NCBI RefSeq assembly: GCF_020037125.1
Contig: NZ_JAIQDG010000030.1
Location: 62,001-126,000, forward strand
Origin: Myxococcus sp. RHSTA-1-4
GTDB lineage: Bacteria > Myxococcota > Myxococcia > Myxococcales > Myxococcaceae
Reading direction: 5' to 3'
DNA length: 64,000 nt
In this document: positions 9,005 through 17,953 of the stretch, in pieces
Position numbering within the stretch: the first letter of the stretch is position 1
How the letters are laid out: each line of letters begins with the position of its first letter
Translations under genes and position numbers: made by a program
The notes under the pieces: generated by a model
Databases searched by the model: none
What the model saw: only the letters and a program-made list of their open reading frames with translations
What the model was told of the DNA's origin: nothing

Positions 9005-9272
9005 TCGCGGACCGTATGGCAACTCCGTCCGGGTCAGCAAGGGCGGCTGTTCTTGCTGAACATGTAAATCGACAGGCGCACGACTTGGACCTGTACTGCG
9101 TAGGCGACTCGAACCCATATGACGCATTCCTCGCACCTCCTCGGCCTGTCGAAGTGCTCGTCGAAGACGTGTACGCTCATGCCCGCGCAGTCCTCGCCAG
9201 GCGGGGCCTCGTTCCTTCCCCTTCCGCCCGGAGAGGACGCGCCCCCTCACCGCAGCCCCGCGCCTGACACGC

Positions 9273-10139
9273 TTGCCCTTGGGAGCCTCCTTGCCGAACG
9301 ACGCCGTTGAGACGCCCACTCCGCTGCCCCGCGCCGTGGGGTTCACCACGGAGCTGGCCCTTGTCCAGTTCGATGGTGTGGTGCAGTCACGGGCTGACTA
9401 CTGGGTCGTTCGCACGCCCAGCAGTCCCCACTTCTACTGGGGAAACCTGCTGCTCTTCCGGAGAGCGCCTCGGGGGGAGGCGGATGCGCGGGAATGGCTC
9501 GCGGCCTTCGAGCGGGAGCTGGCTCACACGGAGGTCGGACACTGCCTGCTCGCATGGGACAGCCCGGGCGAACGCGGCGATACCGCGCCCTTCCTGGCAC
9601 GCGGCTTCGAGCTGGATGAGGGCGTCATCCTCACGGCCCACCAGGTCCACCCGCCGCTCCACCCGAACGAGGCGCTGGAGGTGCGTCCGCTCAGCGGGGA
9701 CGCCGAGTGGGCGGAGGCCGTCATCCTGCAGACCCGGGCGTTCAGCGAGCACTCGAAGGATGCCGCGGCGACGGCCCGCTTCGCGCAAGCGCAGATGGCG
9801 CGGTACCGCAAGATGGTCGAGGCGGGGTGGGGTGTCTGGTGGGGCGGATTTCTCGACGGCCGGCTTGCCGGGACGCTCGGGCTGTTCTCCGCGCATGGGC
9901 TCAGCCGGTTCCAGCTCGTGGGCACGCACCCGGAGTTTCGCAAGCGGGGGGTGGCGGGCACACTCGTGTACGAGGTCTCGCGGCGGGCCCTGGCATCGGG
10001 AGGCATCCAGAGACTCGTGATGGCGGCGGATGCCACATACCACGCGGCGCGCGTCTACACCTCCGTGGGTTTCGAGCCCACGGAGAAGCTCTACGCCGTC
10101 CTGAAGGTGCCTGGGCGGCGTGAGACGGCGCCCTCCTGA
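9273..10139 (+). CDS. GNAT-family N-acetyltransferase
   Basis: The product has up to 288 residues. The C-terminal half holds a GNAT fold with the acetyl-CoA pyrophosphate loop in THPEFRKRGVAGTLVYE (RKRGVAG matching Q/RxxGxA) and the closing ARVYTSVGFEPTEK block. The N-terminal half (FDGVVQSRADYWVVRTPSSP then FYWGNLL) looks like a second, degenerate GNAT domain seen in tandem GNAT proteins. The start is uncertain: TTG codons at 9273, 9279 and 9291 are in frame, the last preceded by GGGAG. The acceptor substrate cannot be inferred. Confidence 0.75.
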   Translation: MPLGASLPNDAVETPTPLPRAVGFTTELALVQFDGVVQSRADYWVVRTPSSPHFYWGNLLLFRRAPRGEADAREWLAAFERELAHTEVGHCLLAWDSPGERGDTAPFLARGFELDEGVILTAHQVHPPLHPNEALEVRPLSGDAEWAEAVILQTRAFSEHSKDAAATARFAQAQMARYRKMVEAGWGVWWGGFLDGRLAGTLGLFSAHGLSRFQLVGTHPEFRKRGVAGTLVYEVSRRALASGGIQRLVMAADATYHAARVYTSVGFEPTEKLYAVLKVPGRRETAPS

Positions 10140-10377
10140 GCTGAACTCCGCGAGCCCATCCCCGAGCCCCAGGAGTTGAACCAGCCCCGCCTCCTTCACG
10201 GACGCCAGCACCCTCAAGCCTGCCTCCACTCTACCAGGTGCACCGCCGTCACCTGCGCCCGCTTCGCGTTTCAAGTGCAACGAGGTGCACCGGAGCCTCG
10301 GGGGGCTGGAGCTACGTGCGCTCCTGCGCTGACACGCGTCGCGTGAAACCTGTCCGGGAGGCTCCCGGCCGTCCGGG

Positions 10378-11202
10378 CTACTCCCCCCCCGCGGGCAGCA
10401 GCCGGCGTTGGCGCAGCCGCATCAGCGCGCCGGACACCGCCACCTCCGTGCTGCCCAGCTGCTTCGCCAGGGACTCGCGCAGCACGGGGCTGCCGCGCGC
10501 GGTGAGGGCAAGCGCCTCGATGGCGCCGTGCACGCGCCGGTCGAAGGCAAACTCGACGGAGGTGCGGTGGACGAGCGTCTCCACGATGGCCAGGGCGGCA
10601 TCGGGGCCTCGCGCGGACTGGTAGGTGCCTCCGGTGGAGATGGACAGGCGGCGGAAGGCCCGCTCCAGCGCGGCGTCGTAGTGCGGGTGGATGGAGGGCA
10701 CCATGGCCAGTGCGTGCAGGAAGATGCCCTGCGCCTCCAGGTGGTTGGTGAGGCCGTCCAGGTCCCAGCCGCTCGGGTCCTTCTCCTTGAAGCGGTCCGG
10801 CGCGTGGCCGCCGTCACCTCCGCACGCATGCGGCGGGGCGTCCCCCACGAGCACCACCACCTTGAAGGCGCCCTCGCGCCACGGGAGCCTCGCCGCCGCG
10901 TCCAGGCCCGCGAAGACGGCCTCGGCCGCGTCGGTGTTGGACGCGTGGCTGAAGACCTTCGCGGTATCGAGCGCCCTGGAGAAGGCGGAGACGTCCCGGG
11001 TGAAGGGGTGGACCTCCAGCTCCTCCGGGAAGCCGTGGTCGCGGTAGCCCGCGAGCGCCACGCACAGGTCCAGGTCGGGAACCGACGTCAGCGCCTCCAG
11101 GATGCGGCGAACATGCGCACGCGCCTGCGCGATGAAGGACGTCATGCTGCTGGTCAGGTCCACACAGAAGACCAGGTCCAGCCGCGACAGCATGTGGCTC
11201 AT
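10378..11202 (-). CDS. VWA (von Willebrand A) domain protein
   Basis: The 274-residue protein begins almost at once with the VWA beta-strand LVFCVDLTSSM, whose D15, T17 and S19 match the metal-binding MIDAS motif (DxTxS). Further VWA strands are KVVVLVGDAPPH and GIFLHALAMVPS. No signal peptide or membrane helix is present, so it is probably cytosolic. The last 45 residues (SPVLRESLAKQLGSTEVAVS, then GALMRLRQRRLL) look like a winged-helix segment. An ATG at 11202 follows AGGGGGT; GTG codons at 11226 and 11214 are alternatives. It is divergent from the lysozyme-like gene. The partner ATPase usually found beside such proteins is not here. Confidence 0.75.
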   Translation of the reverse strand: MSHMLSRLDLVFCVDLTSSMTSFIAQARAHVRRILEALTSVPDLDLCVALAGYRDHGFPEELEVHPFTRDVSAFSRALDTAKVFSHASNTDAAEAVFAGLDAAARLPWREGAFKVVVLVGDAPPHACGGDGGHAPDRFKEKDPSGWDLDGLTNHLEAQGIFLHALAMVPSIHPHYDAALERAFRRLSISTGGTYQSARGPDAALAIVETLVHRTSVEFAFDRRVHGAIEALALTARGSPVLRESLAKQLGSTEVAVSGALMRLRQRRLLPAGGE

Positions 11203-11471
11203 GGGCACCCCCTGCACTCGGGCCACCAGGCCCGATTCGGCCCAGGTTCGACGCCGCGGGTCTCCGGGGTCTGACGAGCCCGGGCGACCCGGAGCAGTCC
11301 CGCTCGAGGGAGCGCGGCGGTGGAACCCTCACGGCTCTGAGATGTGGAATCACCTTCCAATCCACCTCCACCACGTCCTCTCCGGCGGGTAACAGGCCGC
11401 AACTTCTAAAAGGCCCACACGACAATACATTTCGCACAGCCCCCTACTCCGCCCCCTCTTGGAGGTCCCCC

Positions 11472-12449
11472 ATGTCTGGCCCGTCCGTTACCTGTTTCCC
11501 CCGAACCTCGCCGCGGGTTGCTGCCCCCAGCCCGGGCAACACCGCCGTCCCCTTGGACATGTTGCAGCGGGGCATGAAAGGCGCCGCCGTCCGGCAGCTC
11601 CAGACAGACCTGGTGAAGCTGGGCTTCATGACCCAGAGCCAGATGGACACCGGCCCCGGCACGTTCGGCCCGCGAACCCTCAAGGCGCTCAAGGACTTCC
11701 AGTCCGCGAAGGGCCTGAGCGCCGACGGCATCTACGGACCGCGCACGCGCGAGGCCCTGCAGCGCGCCATGAGCGGAGGGGGCACGCAGGGCACGCAGGG
11801 CAAGGACGGTTTCGACGACAAGGGTGGCCCGTCCACGCGCCCGTCGACGCCTCCTCCGGCCGACCGGCCCAAGCCGGGTGGCCTGCTGGGCCGCGCCTAC
11901 GCCGACAACAGCCAGAAGGCGGCCAACGCGAAGCTCAGCACCGGTGGCCGCTACGCGGCGGAGCTGCGCTCCATCGCGAACCTCAGCCCCCAGAAGCGGC
12001 GCCAGATTGACGAGATTGCGCGCAAGGCGGACCTCCCGCCCGCGCTGGTGGCCGGCATCTGGTACCGGGAGGCGTCGTTCCGCGACGGCGTCTACCTGCA
12101 CAACGGCGACCCGCTCGGCACCCCCACCACGCACGTGCCGAAGGGCATCTTCTTCCGGAAGGATCAGTTCGTGGAGGCGGCGGTGCATGCGCTGCGCGAG
12201 AAGCGCTCCACGCAGAAGGAACTCAACCTCCACTACAACTCCACCGACCTGGGCGCCATGGCCACCTACGCGGAGGCGTACAACGGCTACGGCTACCGGA
12301 ACAAAGGGGTGACGAGCCCCTACTCGTTCGCCGGCACCGACCAGTACCGCGGCGGCATGTACGTGGCGGATGGCAAGTACAGCGCCTCCACCTATGACCG
12401 CCGGCTGGGCATCGTGGCCATCGCGAAGGAGTACATGCGCCACGGCTGA
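11472..12449 (+). CDS. Peptidoglycan-binding protein with lysozyme-like domain
   Basis: The 325-residue protein has a PG_binding_1 domain at about residues 33-98 (LQRGMKGAAVRQLQTDLVKL, then TFGPRTLKALKDFQ and GIYGPRTREAL), a Gly/Pro-rich linker and a C-terminal lysozyme-like domain (ALVAGIWYREASFRDGVYLH, then TYAEAYNGYGYRNKG) with a candidate catalytic Glu in WYREAS. No Sec signal is present, as in myxobacterial relatives whose export route is unknown. A strong ribosome site, GGAGG, precedes the ATG by seven bases. It may act on cell-wall glycan, either in remodelling or on competitors. Confidence 0.8.
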   Translation: MSGPSVTCFPRTSPRVAAPSPGNTAVPLDMLQRGMKGAAVRQLQTDLVKLGFMTQSQMDTGPGTFGPRTLKALKDFQSAKGLSADGIYGPRTREALQRAMSGGGTQGTQGKDGFDDKGGPSTRPSTPPPADRPKPGGLLGRAYADNSQKAANAKLSTGGRYAAELRSIANLSPQKRRQIDEIARKADLPPALVAGIWYREASFRDGVYLHNGDPLGTPTTHVPKGIFFRKDQFVEAAVHALREKRSTQKELNLHYNSTDLGAMATYAEAYNGYGYRNKGVTSPYSFAGTDQYRGGMYVADGKYSASTYDRRLGIVAIAKEYMRHG

Positions 12450-12460
12450 ACGACGTTGGC

Positions 12461-12487
12461 GCGGCACCGGGACGTTCCCGGTGCCGC
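12461..12487 (+). terminator. Stem-loop terminator after the lysozyme-like gene
   Basis: A perfect 11-bp GC-rich stem (12461-12471 with 12477-12487) with loop ACGTT lies 12 nt after the stop codon. It has no marked U-tract. Confidence 0.65.
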
Positions 12488-12489
12488 GG

Positions 12490-12717
12490 CTACACCGTCC
12501 CGGTGAGGGGCGACGCTACGCCTGAAGGCAGACGCACTTCCGGGTCGACGTGCTGCAACGCCCGTTCAGCCTGCCACCGCACGGGCTGTCCGACGTGCAC
12601 GCCCGCCCGTGACGCACGCGCTGCTGCCGCGGTCCAGGGCCAGTCCCCGTCGAACTCCGTGCCGGAACACTCCGCGACGGTGAGGACGAGGAGCGAGCGC
12701 CACGGTCTGGAAGTCAT
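12490..12717 (-). CDS. Small hypothetical protein, uncertain
   Basis: An open frame of 75 codons starts with ATG 18 nt after the SMI1-type gene on the same strand. The sequence (MTSRPWRSLLVLTVAECSGT at the start, then DGDWPWTAAAARAS) has no signal peptide and no domain I recognise, and no clear ribosome-binding site precedes it. Its position makes it a possible third gene of the putative toxin-immunity locus, but it may also be a remnant or not expressed. Confidence 0.25.
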   Translation of the reverse strand: MTSRPWRSLLVLTVAECSGTEFDGDWPWTAAAARASRAGVHVGQPVRWQAERALQHVDPEVRLPSGVASPLTGTV

Positions 12718-12735
12718 GTGTTGAGCCTGTCTTGT

Positions 12736-13284
12736 CTACGCGTCCGCATAGGTCTCGATGAACTCATCGATGACCGTGACGATGTGCGTCGAGAAATCCC
12801 GGAAGTGCTCGGCGTGCTTCGTCCCCAGAAGCTGGGGGAGACCGAAGGCCTCATCGTGGCTGTAGGCCACGACGCCCAGCTCACCTTCCTGGGTGCGGTC
12901 ACGCGGATTGAAGCACCAGAAGTTCTCCACCGCGTCGTCATCCCGTCGCTGGAAGAACAGCGCCTCGTTGATGGCGTCCGCCACCTCGGAGTCGTCGCCG
13001 TCCACAGCGTCCGACGGGTCTGGCGCGGCGGCGCGCAGCAGCCCCGGCTCCTCCATGCCAATGAGCTCCTGTCCGCCGTACAGCACCTTGAAGGTGCCGT
13101 GGGTGCGGATGAAGTGCACGTAGCTGGGGGGCAGCTTCAGCTTGAACTTCGTCTCCAGCTTCTCCACCTGCTCGGCGGTGAGAGGCGTGGAGAACTCCAC
13201 GGACATGTCCTCCTTCTCCTCCGCGAAGGATTTGAGCCGCGCCACCGCTTCGGCCACCGCGCTCTCACTCGACTTCGTCGCCAT
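12736..13284 (-). CDS. SMI1/KNR4 (SUKH) family protein, possible immunity protein
   Basis: The 182-residue protein has the SMI1/KNR4 signature. An acidic helix (LTAEQVEKLETKFKLKLPPS) is followed by YVHFIRTHGTFKVLYGG, the block in which SUKH proteins carry the domain-defining Gly, then an acidic loop, then FWCFNPRDRTQEGELGVVAY. SUKH proteins are frequent immunity proteins of bacterial polymorphic toxin systems; that is family knowledge. The gene sits 80 bp downstream of a thiolase fragment whose upstream region resembles that of the toxin-like gene at 15777-17588. I infer an immunity role for a lost toxin. The start ATG at 13284 is chosen because similarity begins soon after it. Confidence 0.7.
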   Translation of the reverse strand: MATKSSESAVAEAVARLKSFAEEKEDMSVEFSTPLTAEQVEKLETKFKLKLPPSYVHFIRTHGTFKVLYGGQELIGMEEPGLLRAAAPDPSDAVDGDDSEVADAINEALFFQRRDDDAVENFWCFNPRDRTQEGELGVVAYSHDEAFGLPQLLGTKHAEHFRDFSTHIVTVIDEFIETYADA

Positions 13285-13364
13285 GCGCACTCCAACTACG
13301 GACCAGGAAGAGCCCTGGTGCGCGCACGCTAGCGAGAACGACCCTCCGGACAAGCGGAATCGAA

Positions 13365-13864
<500 letters not shown>

Positions 13865-13903
13865 AGGCTGTGACGGCAGGGTGTGTGGCTGAAGGGACTA
13901 TAG

Positions 13904-13996
13904 GCGGAATGGGGCGTGCCGGACCGCGGCGAGCTCCAGGCGCTCTGCGATGAGCATGGCAGCACCCAGGCCATCCTGGAGGCTTTGCTGCGCTGA
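13904..13996 (+). pseudogene. Possible C-terminal gene remnant
   Basis: Between an in-frame TAG (13901-13903) and a TGA (13994-13996) the plus strand reads ...DRGELQALCDEHGSTQAI then LEALLR. The helical, coding-like composition suggests the tail of a lost gene. No family can be named. Weak call. Confidence 0.2.
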
Positions 13997-14167
13997 CCTC
14001 CATCCGGCGTCCCCCGCCCCGTGGGGGCGAAGGCAGGCGTCGGCTGTCTTTAGTCAGGGTGGAAATTGCCGTGGCAAACGCTATCAGCCGGGCGCGACGC
14101 CTTCCTACATGTATGGTGCGCGACGCCGGACCGAACGAGGTGTTTGATATGGCATTCATTCAGACCG

Positions 14168-15070
14168 ATGCTGCGGCCCATGCTAGATCTCTCACGAGTA
14201 CTGACCCGCGTCCGGCGCGGCCTCCACGCGGCGCTGGCTGACCTCCCCACGTCGATTCAGGGCGATACCAACAGTGTCGCTCCCGCCGTCCCACAACAGG
14301 CCGCGGAACCGTCGCACGCGAAGGTCGCCTGGACCGAGGGACTGCCCAGCGAGATTGCCTTCTGGGACAACTGGTTCAAGACCCAGGGAGGCGTCTGGTC
14401 CGAGGACTACAAGACCCGGCTCAACCCGGACACCCCGCTCCAGCAAACCGTGGAGGACTACCTCCCTGATCCAGCGGGGGATGCCATCCAGGAGATTCTC
14501 GACGTGGGCTCCGGGCCCCTGACGATGCTGGGCAAGCGCTCGGACCGGCGGAAGTTTCGCATCACGGCGGTGGATCCGCTCGCGGATGCGTATGACCGCA
14601 TCATGGCGAAGCATGGCGTCGTCCCGCCGGTCCGCACCTCCTGGTGCCATGGCGAATTGCTGACAACGCGGTTCGCTCCGGACACGTTCGACCTGGTGTG
14701 GGCCCAGAACTCGCTCGACCACAGCTACGAGCCCGTGCGCATCATCGAACAGGCGCTGGTGGTGACGAAGCCGGGCGGCTACGTGGCGCTCTCCCACGCG
14801 CGGAACGAGGCCCTCAACGGGAACTGGGATGGATTGCACCAGTGGAACTTCGACCATGAGGGCGGTGACTTCATCATCTGGAACCGCCAGGGCCGGGTGA
14901 ACGTCTCGAAGCTGCTCCAGTCCCGGGCGGAGATCCGGACCCAGGGAGATGACACGTTCGTGCACGTCAGCTTCCGGAAGCCGGTCCGTGGTAGCCTCCG
15001 CACGGAGCGGCGCTTCTCCGGCGATGGGCCGCATGGCGGCTCGCGGGCCCATCCTGGTGACCGCAAGTAG
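14168..15070 (+). CDS. Class I SAM-dependent methyltransferase
   Basis: About 300 residues. The SAM-binding motif I is ILDVGSGPLTMLG, motif II ITAVDPLADAY, and FDLVWAQNSLDHSYEP marks the post-motif region; VTKPGGYVALSHARNE is the following strand. The substrate is unknown. An ATG at 14168 is chosen because residues upstream look non-coding; no good ribosome-binding site helps the choice and 14180 is equally possible. The last 25 residues (after VHVSFRKP) run into DNA that encodes another fragment on the opposite strand, so the natural C-terminus may have been replaced at a junction near 14998. Confidence 0.75.
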   Translation: MLRPMLDLSRVLTRVRRGLHAALADLPTSIQGDTNSVAPAVPQQAAEPSHAKVAWTEGLPSEIAFWDNWFKTQGGVWSEDYKTRLNPDTPLQQTVEDYLPDPAGDAIQEILDVGSGPLTMLGKRSDRRKFRITAVDPLADAYDRIMAKHGVVPPVRTSWCHGELLTTRFAPDTFDLVWAQNSLDHSYEPVRIIEQALVVTKPGGYVALSHARNEALNGNWDGLHQWNFDHEGGDFIIWNRQGRVNVSKLLQSRAEIRTQGDDTFVHVSFRKPVRGSLRTERRFSGDGPHGGSRAHPGDRK

Positions 15071-15121
15071 CACCGACAGCAACAGACTCGACAGCCCCAG
15101 CACGACCGTGTCTGGCCGCAT
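15000..15121 (-). pseudogene. Possible N-terminal membrane fragment of a lost gene
   Basis: On the minus strand an ATG at 15121 opens MRPDTVVLGLSSLLLSVLLA, a clean N-in membrane helix followed by RMGPRAAM. It is cut where it meets the methyltransferase 3' end. Such starts are seen in myxobacterial membrane signalling proteins, but with only about 40 codons no family can be assigned. Confidence 0.25.
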
Positions 15122-15236
15122 CGACAACTCCCCCCGGCGAGAGCCTCCTCGCCCGAGGCAGGCTCAGCCTGCGCCTTTCCCGGGTGGGAGGAAAGACACG
15201 GTGTGTCGGCCTCGGGGTCATGAGGAAGGCGCCGGT

Positions 15237-15351
15237 ATGAGCGAGGCGAGGAATGTCACCAAGCGCTACGGCGACACGCTCGTCGACGACGACGTCACGC
15301 TGCAACTGCCCATTGGGGGAATCACCTCCATCATCGGGCCGAACGGCGCGG
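15237..15351 (+). pseudogene. ABC transporter ATPase fragment cut inside Walker A
   Basis: An ATG at 15237 starts MSEARNVTKRYGDTLVDDDV, then TLQLPIGGITSIIGPNGA, the exact N-terminal layout of an ABC ATPase (FepC-like iron-siderophore type, going by the KRYGDTLVxDDVTLQLP pattern). The gene breaks off in Walker A before the essential GKST. Everything downstream (Q-loop, signature, Walker B) is gone. It borders the terminator of the small partner gene of the toxin. Confidence 0.7.
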
Positions 15352-15363
15352 TGAGCGCGATAC

Positions 15364-15390
15364 GCCACGGGGCCTGCATGGCCCCGTGGC
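15364..15390 (-). terminator. Stem-loop after the small partner gene
   Basis: A perfect 11-bp stem (15364-15374 with 15380-15390) and loop TGCAT lie 14 nt beyond the stop codon of the gene at 15405-15758. It ends the two-gene unit. Confidence 0.65.
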
Positions 15391-15404
15391 TCACGCCGCG
15401 TGAT

Positions 15405-15758
15405 TCATGCCTCGTTGACGAGGGCAATCTCGAACTGGTTCGTGGCTTCGAGCCCATCCTGGATGGCGCGCAGGATCCGCTCCGGAGTGTCATCGAGCCT
15501 GACGTAGCCTTCGAGTTCGTAGCGCTTCGTCTCCGGATTCACGACCAGGGCCCCGTTCTCGCCGCGGCGAAGCAGGGGGAACCCCCGCCCCTGGACGAAC
15601 AGCTGGTTGGCCAGCAAGCCACTGATGAACTCGTGGGTCTCCGCTTTCTTGCACTCGACCTGGATCCGCCCGTGCTCGAAGGTGATCTTCGCGGTCTCGC
15701 CCCTGGGGTAGTACGGACTTTCCTTGGGAGTCGCTTTGATGACGAGGCTCATGTTCAT
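15405..15758 (-). CDS. Small partner of the toxin-like gene, putative immunity protein
   Basis: The 117-residue protein starts 18 nt after the stop of the large modular gene, so the two are almost certainly co-transcribed. It has no signal peptide, membrane helix or recognised family. Its beta-rich pattern (TAKITFEHGRIQVECKKAE, then FISGLLANQLFVQGRGFP and KRYELEGYVRLDD) ends with an amphipathic helix. A small unrelated cytosolic gene directly after a modular toxin is the hallmark of polymorphic toxin-immunity pairs; the immunity role is inferred from position only. ATG codons at 15758 and 15752 are both possible. Confidence 0.6.
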   Translation of the reverse strand: MNMSLVIKATPKESPYYPRGETAKITFEHGRIQVECKKAETHEFISGLLANQLFVQGRGFPLLRRGENGALVVNPETKRYELEGYVRLDDTPERILRAIQDGLEATNQFEIALVNEA

Positions 15759-15776
15759 TCTCTTTGCGGAACGAGA

Positions 15777-17588
15777 CTACTTCTTGGGCAACTGCTCCAG
15801 CCACAGATCGTACCACTTTTCGACGCGCTCCTCGTTCTCCTGCAGAATCTTCCAGGTCTGGGCTCGGCCGTTTTGGGGGAGGCTTTTCTCAGGAATGACC
15901 TTCTCCAGAGACTCGAGTGGCACGACCTGGACATCGTGATTGCTCCCCAGAGTGCGCTCCAACCGCGCCTGGATTTCCGCGACCTTTTCAGCCGGGACAA
16001 AGACTCTCTTCAGGTGCTCGAGGCCCATCTTTTGACCAACCGTCGCTTCGCCCGGCAGGTTGCCCTCGCGCTTGGAGGGAATCCTGGTTCCATCGAGCTC
16101 GAACATCACCGGGTATGGAGGCTCACGCACCATCCTTCGAAGATTTTGCTCCGATTCGAGCAGGCGAAGCCGTTCCTGTGTCCGCTTCTCCGTCCCCAGG
16201 ATGTATGGAGAGTTCTCTGGGACGCTGGACCAATCGCGTGAGAGCAGTTCCTTGTACCGGTCGATCTCGCGCGAAAGGTCCGCGTCACTCAGCACGGAGG
16301 TGTTGAACCGGCTGGAGTTTTGATACGCATCCGCGTACGCATGAGCCGTGCCCAGCCCTTCCGGGCCTTCTCCGACCGAGATGACTTTCTTTTCGTCAGG
16401 AGAGCCTGAGTACTGATTTCCCTCGCCCGACCTCCGCGGGATGTCGCTCTGCTTCAACTGAGTCGCAGGCAGGAGTCCGCCAGCCTCCTCAATCCCATCC
16501 AACGCAGCGGAGGACGACGTGTGATAGAGTTGCCTGGGCGCATTCATGTCGAAGTCCCCCTCATCGAGCACCCTGACACCCTCATTGATGATTTCTTGTC
16601 TCATCTTCGGCCGGGTGATTCCATCCGGGCGAGTAGCTCCCTCCGGAAGCTTGATTCCATCCGGACGGGTGGCCCCCGGCGGAAGGGGGATTCCATCCGG
16701 GCGGGTGGCTCCCGGATCGCTGATTCCCTCCGGCCGGTTCACAGGAGGCTTCCCCGCCCCGCCCTCACCGGCGGCGGTCTTGGGAGGGCGAGGCGCGTCC
16801 TTCGCCCCGTCATCCACCTTGGAGCCGACCTTCGTCCCCGTCGGCGCATTGTCGGCGTGCTTCGCCACGGTGGTCAGCGACCTGGTTGCGCGTGCTGTCT
16901 TGGATAGCAGATTGAGTCCCGAGGCGCCTGGAGCGGGAACCCCGACCGTCTCGCCGATGAAGGTGCCCAGGGCATGCTCGGGGTCTTCCTTCACCTTCTT
17001 CCACGTCTCGCTGTTCTTCACCGCATCCACGGAGTTGGAGAAGGCCTTGCCGGGGTCATCGACATACGCCAGCGTCCCCGACTTCAGCTTCGACCCGAAC
17101 TGCGTCACGTGGTCCTTGAACTGATTCTGGGTGTCCGTGTTGAAGGTGACCTGCTGCACACCGCCCAGCAGGTCCAGCGTCCCCGTCACGGACTTCAGCA
17201 CGCCCGTCTCGAGGCCCACCTGGAAGTGCGCCCCGCGCCGAGCGGCCTCGGTCGCGCCGCTCGCGCCCTTGGTGAGGAGCTTCCCGGCTGACGACTGCCC
17301 GATGGAGGTCTCGGAGAACTCGTCGATACCCCGCTGGGCCACGCTCGCCGCGGAGTCGACGGCCTTGAGCTTGAGCTTGTCCAGCTTGTCCACGCCCTGC
17401 CCCAGGTGCTGGGCCCCCGCGCTCAAGAACCGCCCCGGGTCGCTCAGGTACTCACCGGGGAGCTTCGCCAGCTTCTTCGGATCTCGCTCCTGGATGGCCT
17501 GGGCCGTCTTCTGGACGTCCTCCTTCAGGATGCGGGTGTAGCGGTTGTTCAGAACCGGGGACTTCGTGACCTTGGACCAGAGGGACAT
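15777..17588 (-). CDS. Modular polymorphic-toxin-like protein, ADP-ribosyltransferase-like C-terminus
   Basis: 603 residues. Residues 1-110 are helical (LDKLKLKAVDSAA). Residues about 115-245 (GLETGVLKSVTGTLDLLGG, then KNSETWKKVKEDPEHALG) resemble pre-toxin modules. Residues 285-327 hold four (R/G)xxRP(E/D)GI repeats with GATRPDGI three times. Residues about 340-603 form the C-terminal domain: QLYHTSSSAALDGIEEAGGL matches the His-bearing first strand of ADP-ribosyltransferase-like folds, followed by KKVISVGEG and AHAYADAY. No secretion signal is seen. A small gene follows at 18 nt. The start ATG at 17588 is chosen because upstream codons belong to the conserved leader. The enzyme activity is inferred, not shown. 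Confidence 0.65.
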   Translation of the reverse strand: MSLWSKVTKSPVLNNRYTRILKEDVQKTAQAIQERDPKKLAKLPGEYLSDPGRFLSAGAQHLGQGVDKLDKLKLKAVDSAASVAQRGIDEFSETSIGQSSAGKLLTKGASGATEAARRGAHFQVGLETGVLKSVTGTLDLLGGVQQVTFNTDTQNQFKDHVTQFGSKLKSGTLAYVDDPGKAFSNSVDAVKNSETWKKVKEDPEHALGTFIGETVGVPAPGASGLNLLSKTARATRSLTTVAKHADNAPTGTKVGSKVDDGAKDAPRPPKTAAGEGGAGKPPVNRPEGISDPGATRPDGIPLPPGATRPDGIKLPEGATRPDGITRPKMRQEIINEGVRVLDEGDFDMNAPRQLYHTSSSAALDGIEEAGGLLPATQLKQSDIPRRSGEGNQYSGSPDEKKVISVGEGPEGLGTAHAYADAYQNSSRFNTSVLSDADLSREIDRYKELLSRDWSSVPENSPYILGTEKRTQERLRLLESEQNLRRMVREPPYPVMFELDGTRIPSKREGNLPGEATVGQKMGLEHLKRVFVPAEKVAEIQARLERTLGSNHDVQVVPLESLEKVIPEKSLPQNGRAQTWKILQENEERVEKWYDLWLEQLPKK

Positions 17589-17719
17589 GGCGCTCACCTG
17601 CCCGCATAAGTGGGGGATGTGCCCACATTGTCGGAGACTTCGCGCAAGAGTTTCCGGGATGACGCGGAAAGGCCCCCGTCCCTCGGACGCCACCGAGGGA
17701 AAGCCTGAGCAGAATCAAC
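17589..17719 (-). promoter_or_regulatory. Leader/promoter region of the toxin-like gene
   Basis: This is the upstream partner of the similar region at 13737-13864, with matching blocks around 17648-17669 and 17695-17719 at nearly the same distance from the start codon. No -35/-10 pair is certain. Conservation in front of unrelated gene bodies suggests a regulatory or recombination role. Confidence 0.55.
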
Positions 17720-17761
17720 GCTTTACGTCATCCGACAAAAACGCACCCCAGGGAGATTCCT

Positions 17762-17953
17762 GACTCACCCGGGGCCGGAAAATACCCGGAGGAGAGCCTC
17801 GCGGAGCTGGAGAAGCAGGCCCAGCCCCCGCGGAAGGCGCAGCCAGGAAACGGGGATTCCACGGCCACCGACGCGATGCTGGTGCCCCAGGCCAGCCGCA
17901 TCGAGCGGGGTGCGCCGCCCGAGCCCGTGCGAGAATCCCGCGCCTTCGTTTAG
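17762..17953 (+). pseudogene. Possible C-terminal gene remnant beside the leader
   Basis: An open plus-strand frame reads SPGAGKYPEESLAELEKQAQ and later DAMLVPQASRIERG, ending at TAG 17951-17953. It has coding-like composition, no good start and no recognised family. It begins about 43 bp beyond the leader block, as the remnant at 13904 does beside the other leader. The rest of the stretch to 18065 shows no gene. Confidence 0.25.

Noticed and set aside
9036-9182. Minus-strand frame of 48 codons upstream of the Kelch gene
   Set aside because: No ribosome-binding site or family; it lies in the probable promoter region of the Kelch gene.
10140-10377. Coding-like minus-strand stretch between the GNAT and VWA genes
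   Set aside because: Composition hints at a helical peptide but there is no start with a ribosome site and no family resemblance.
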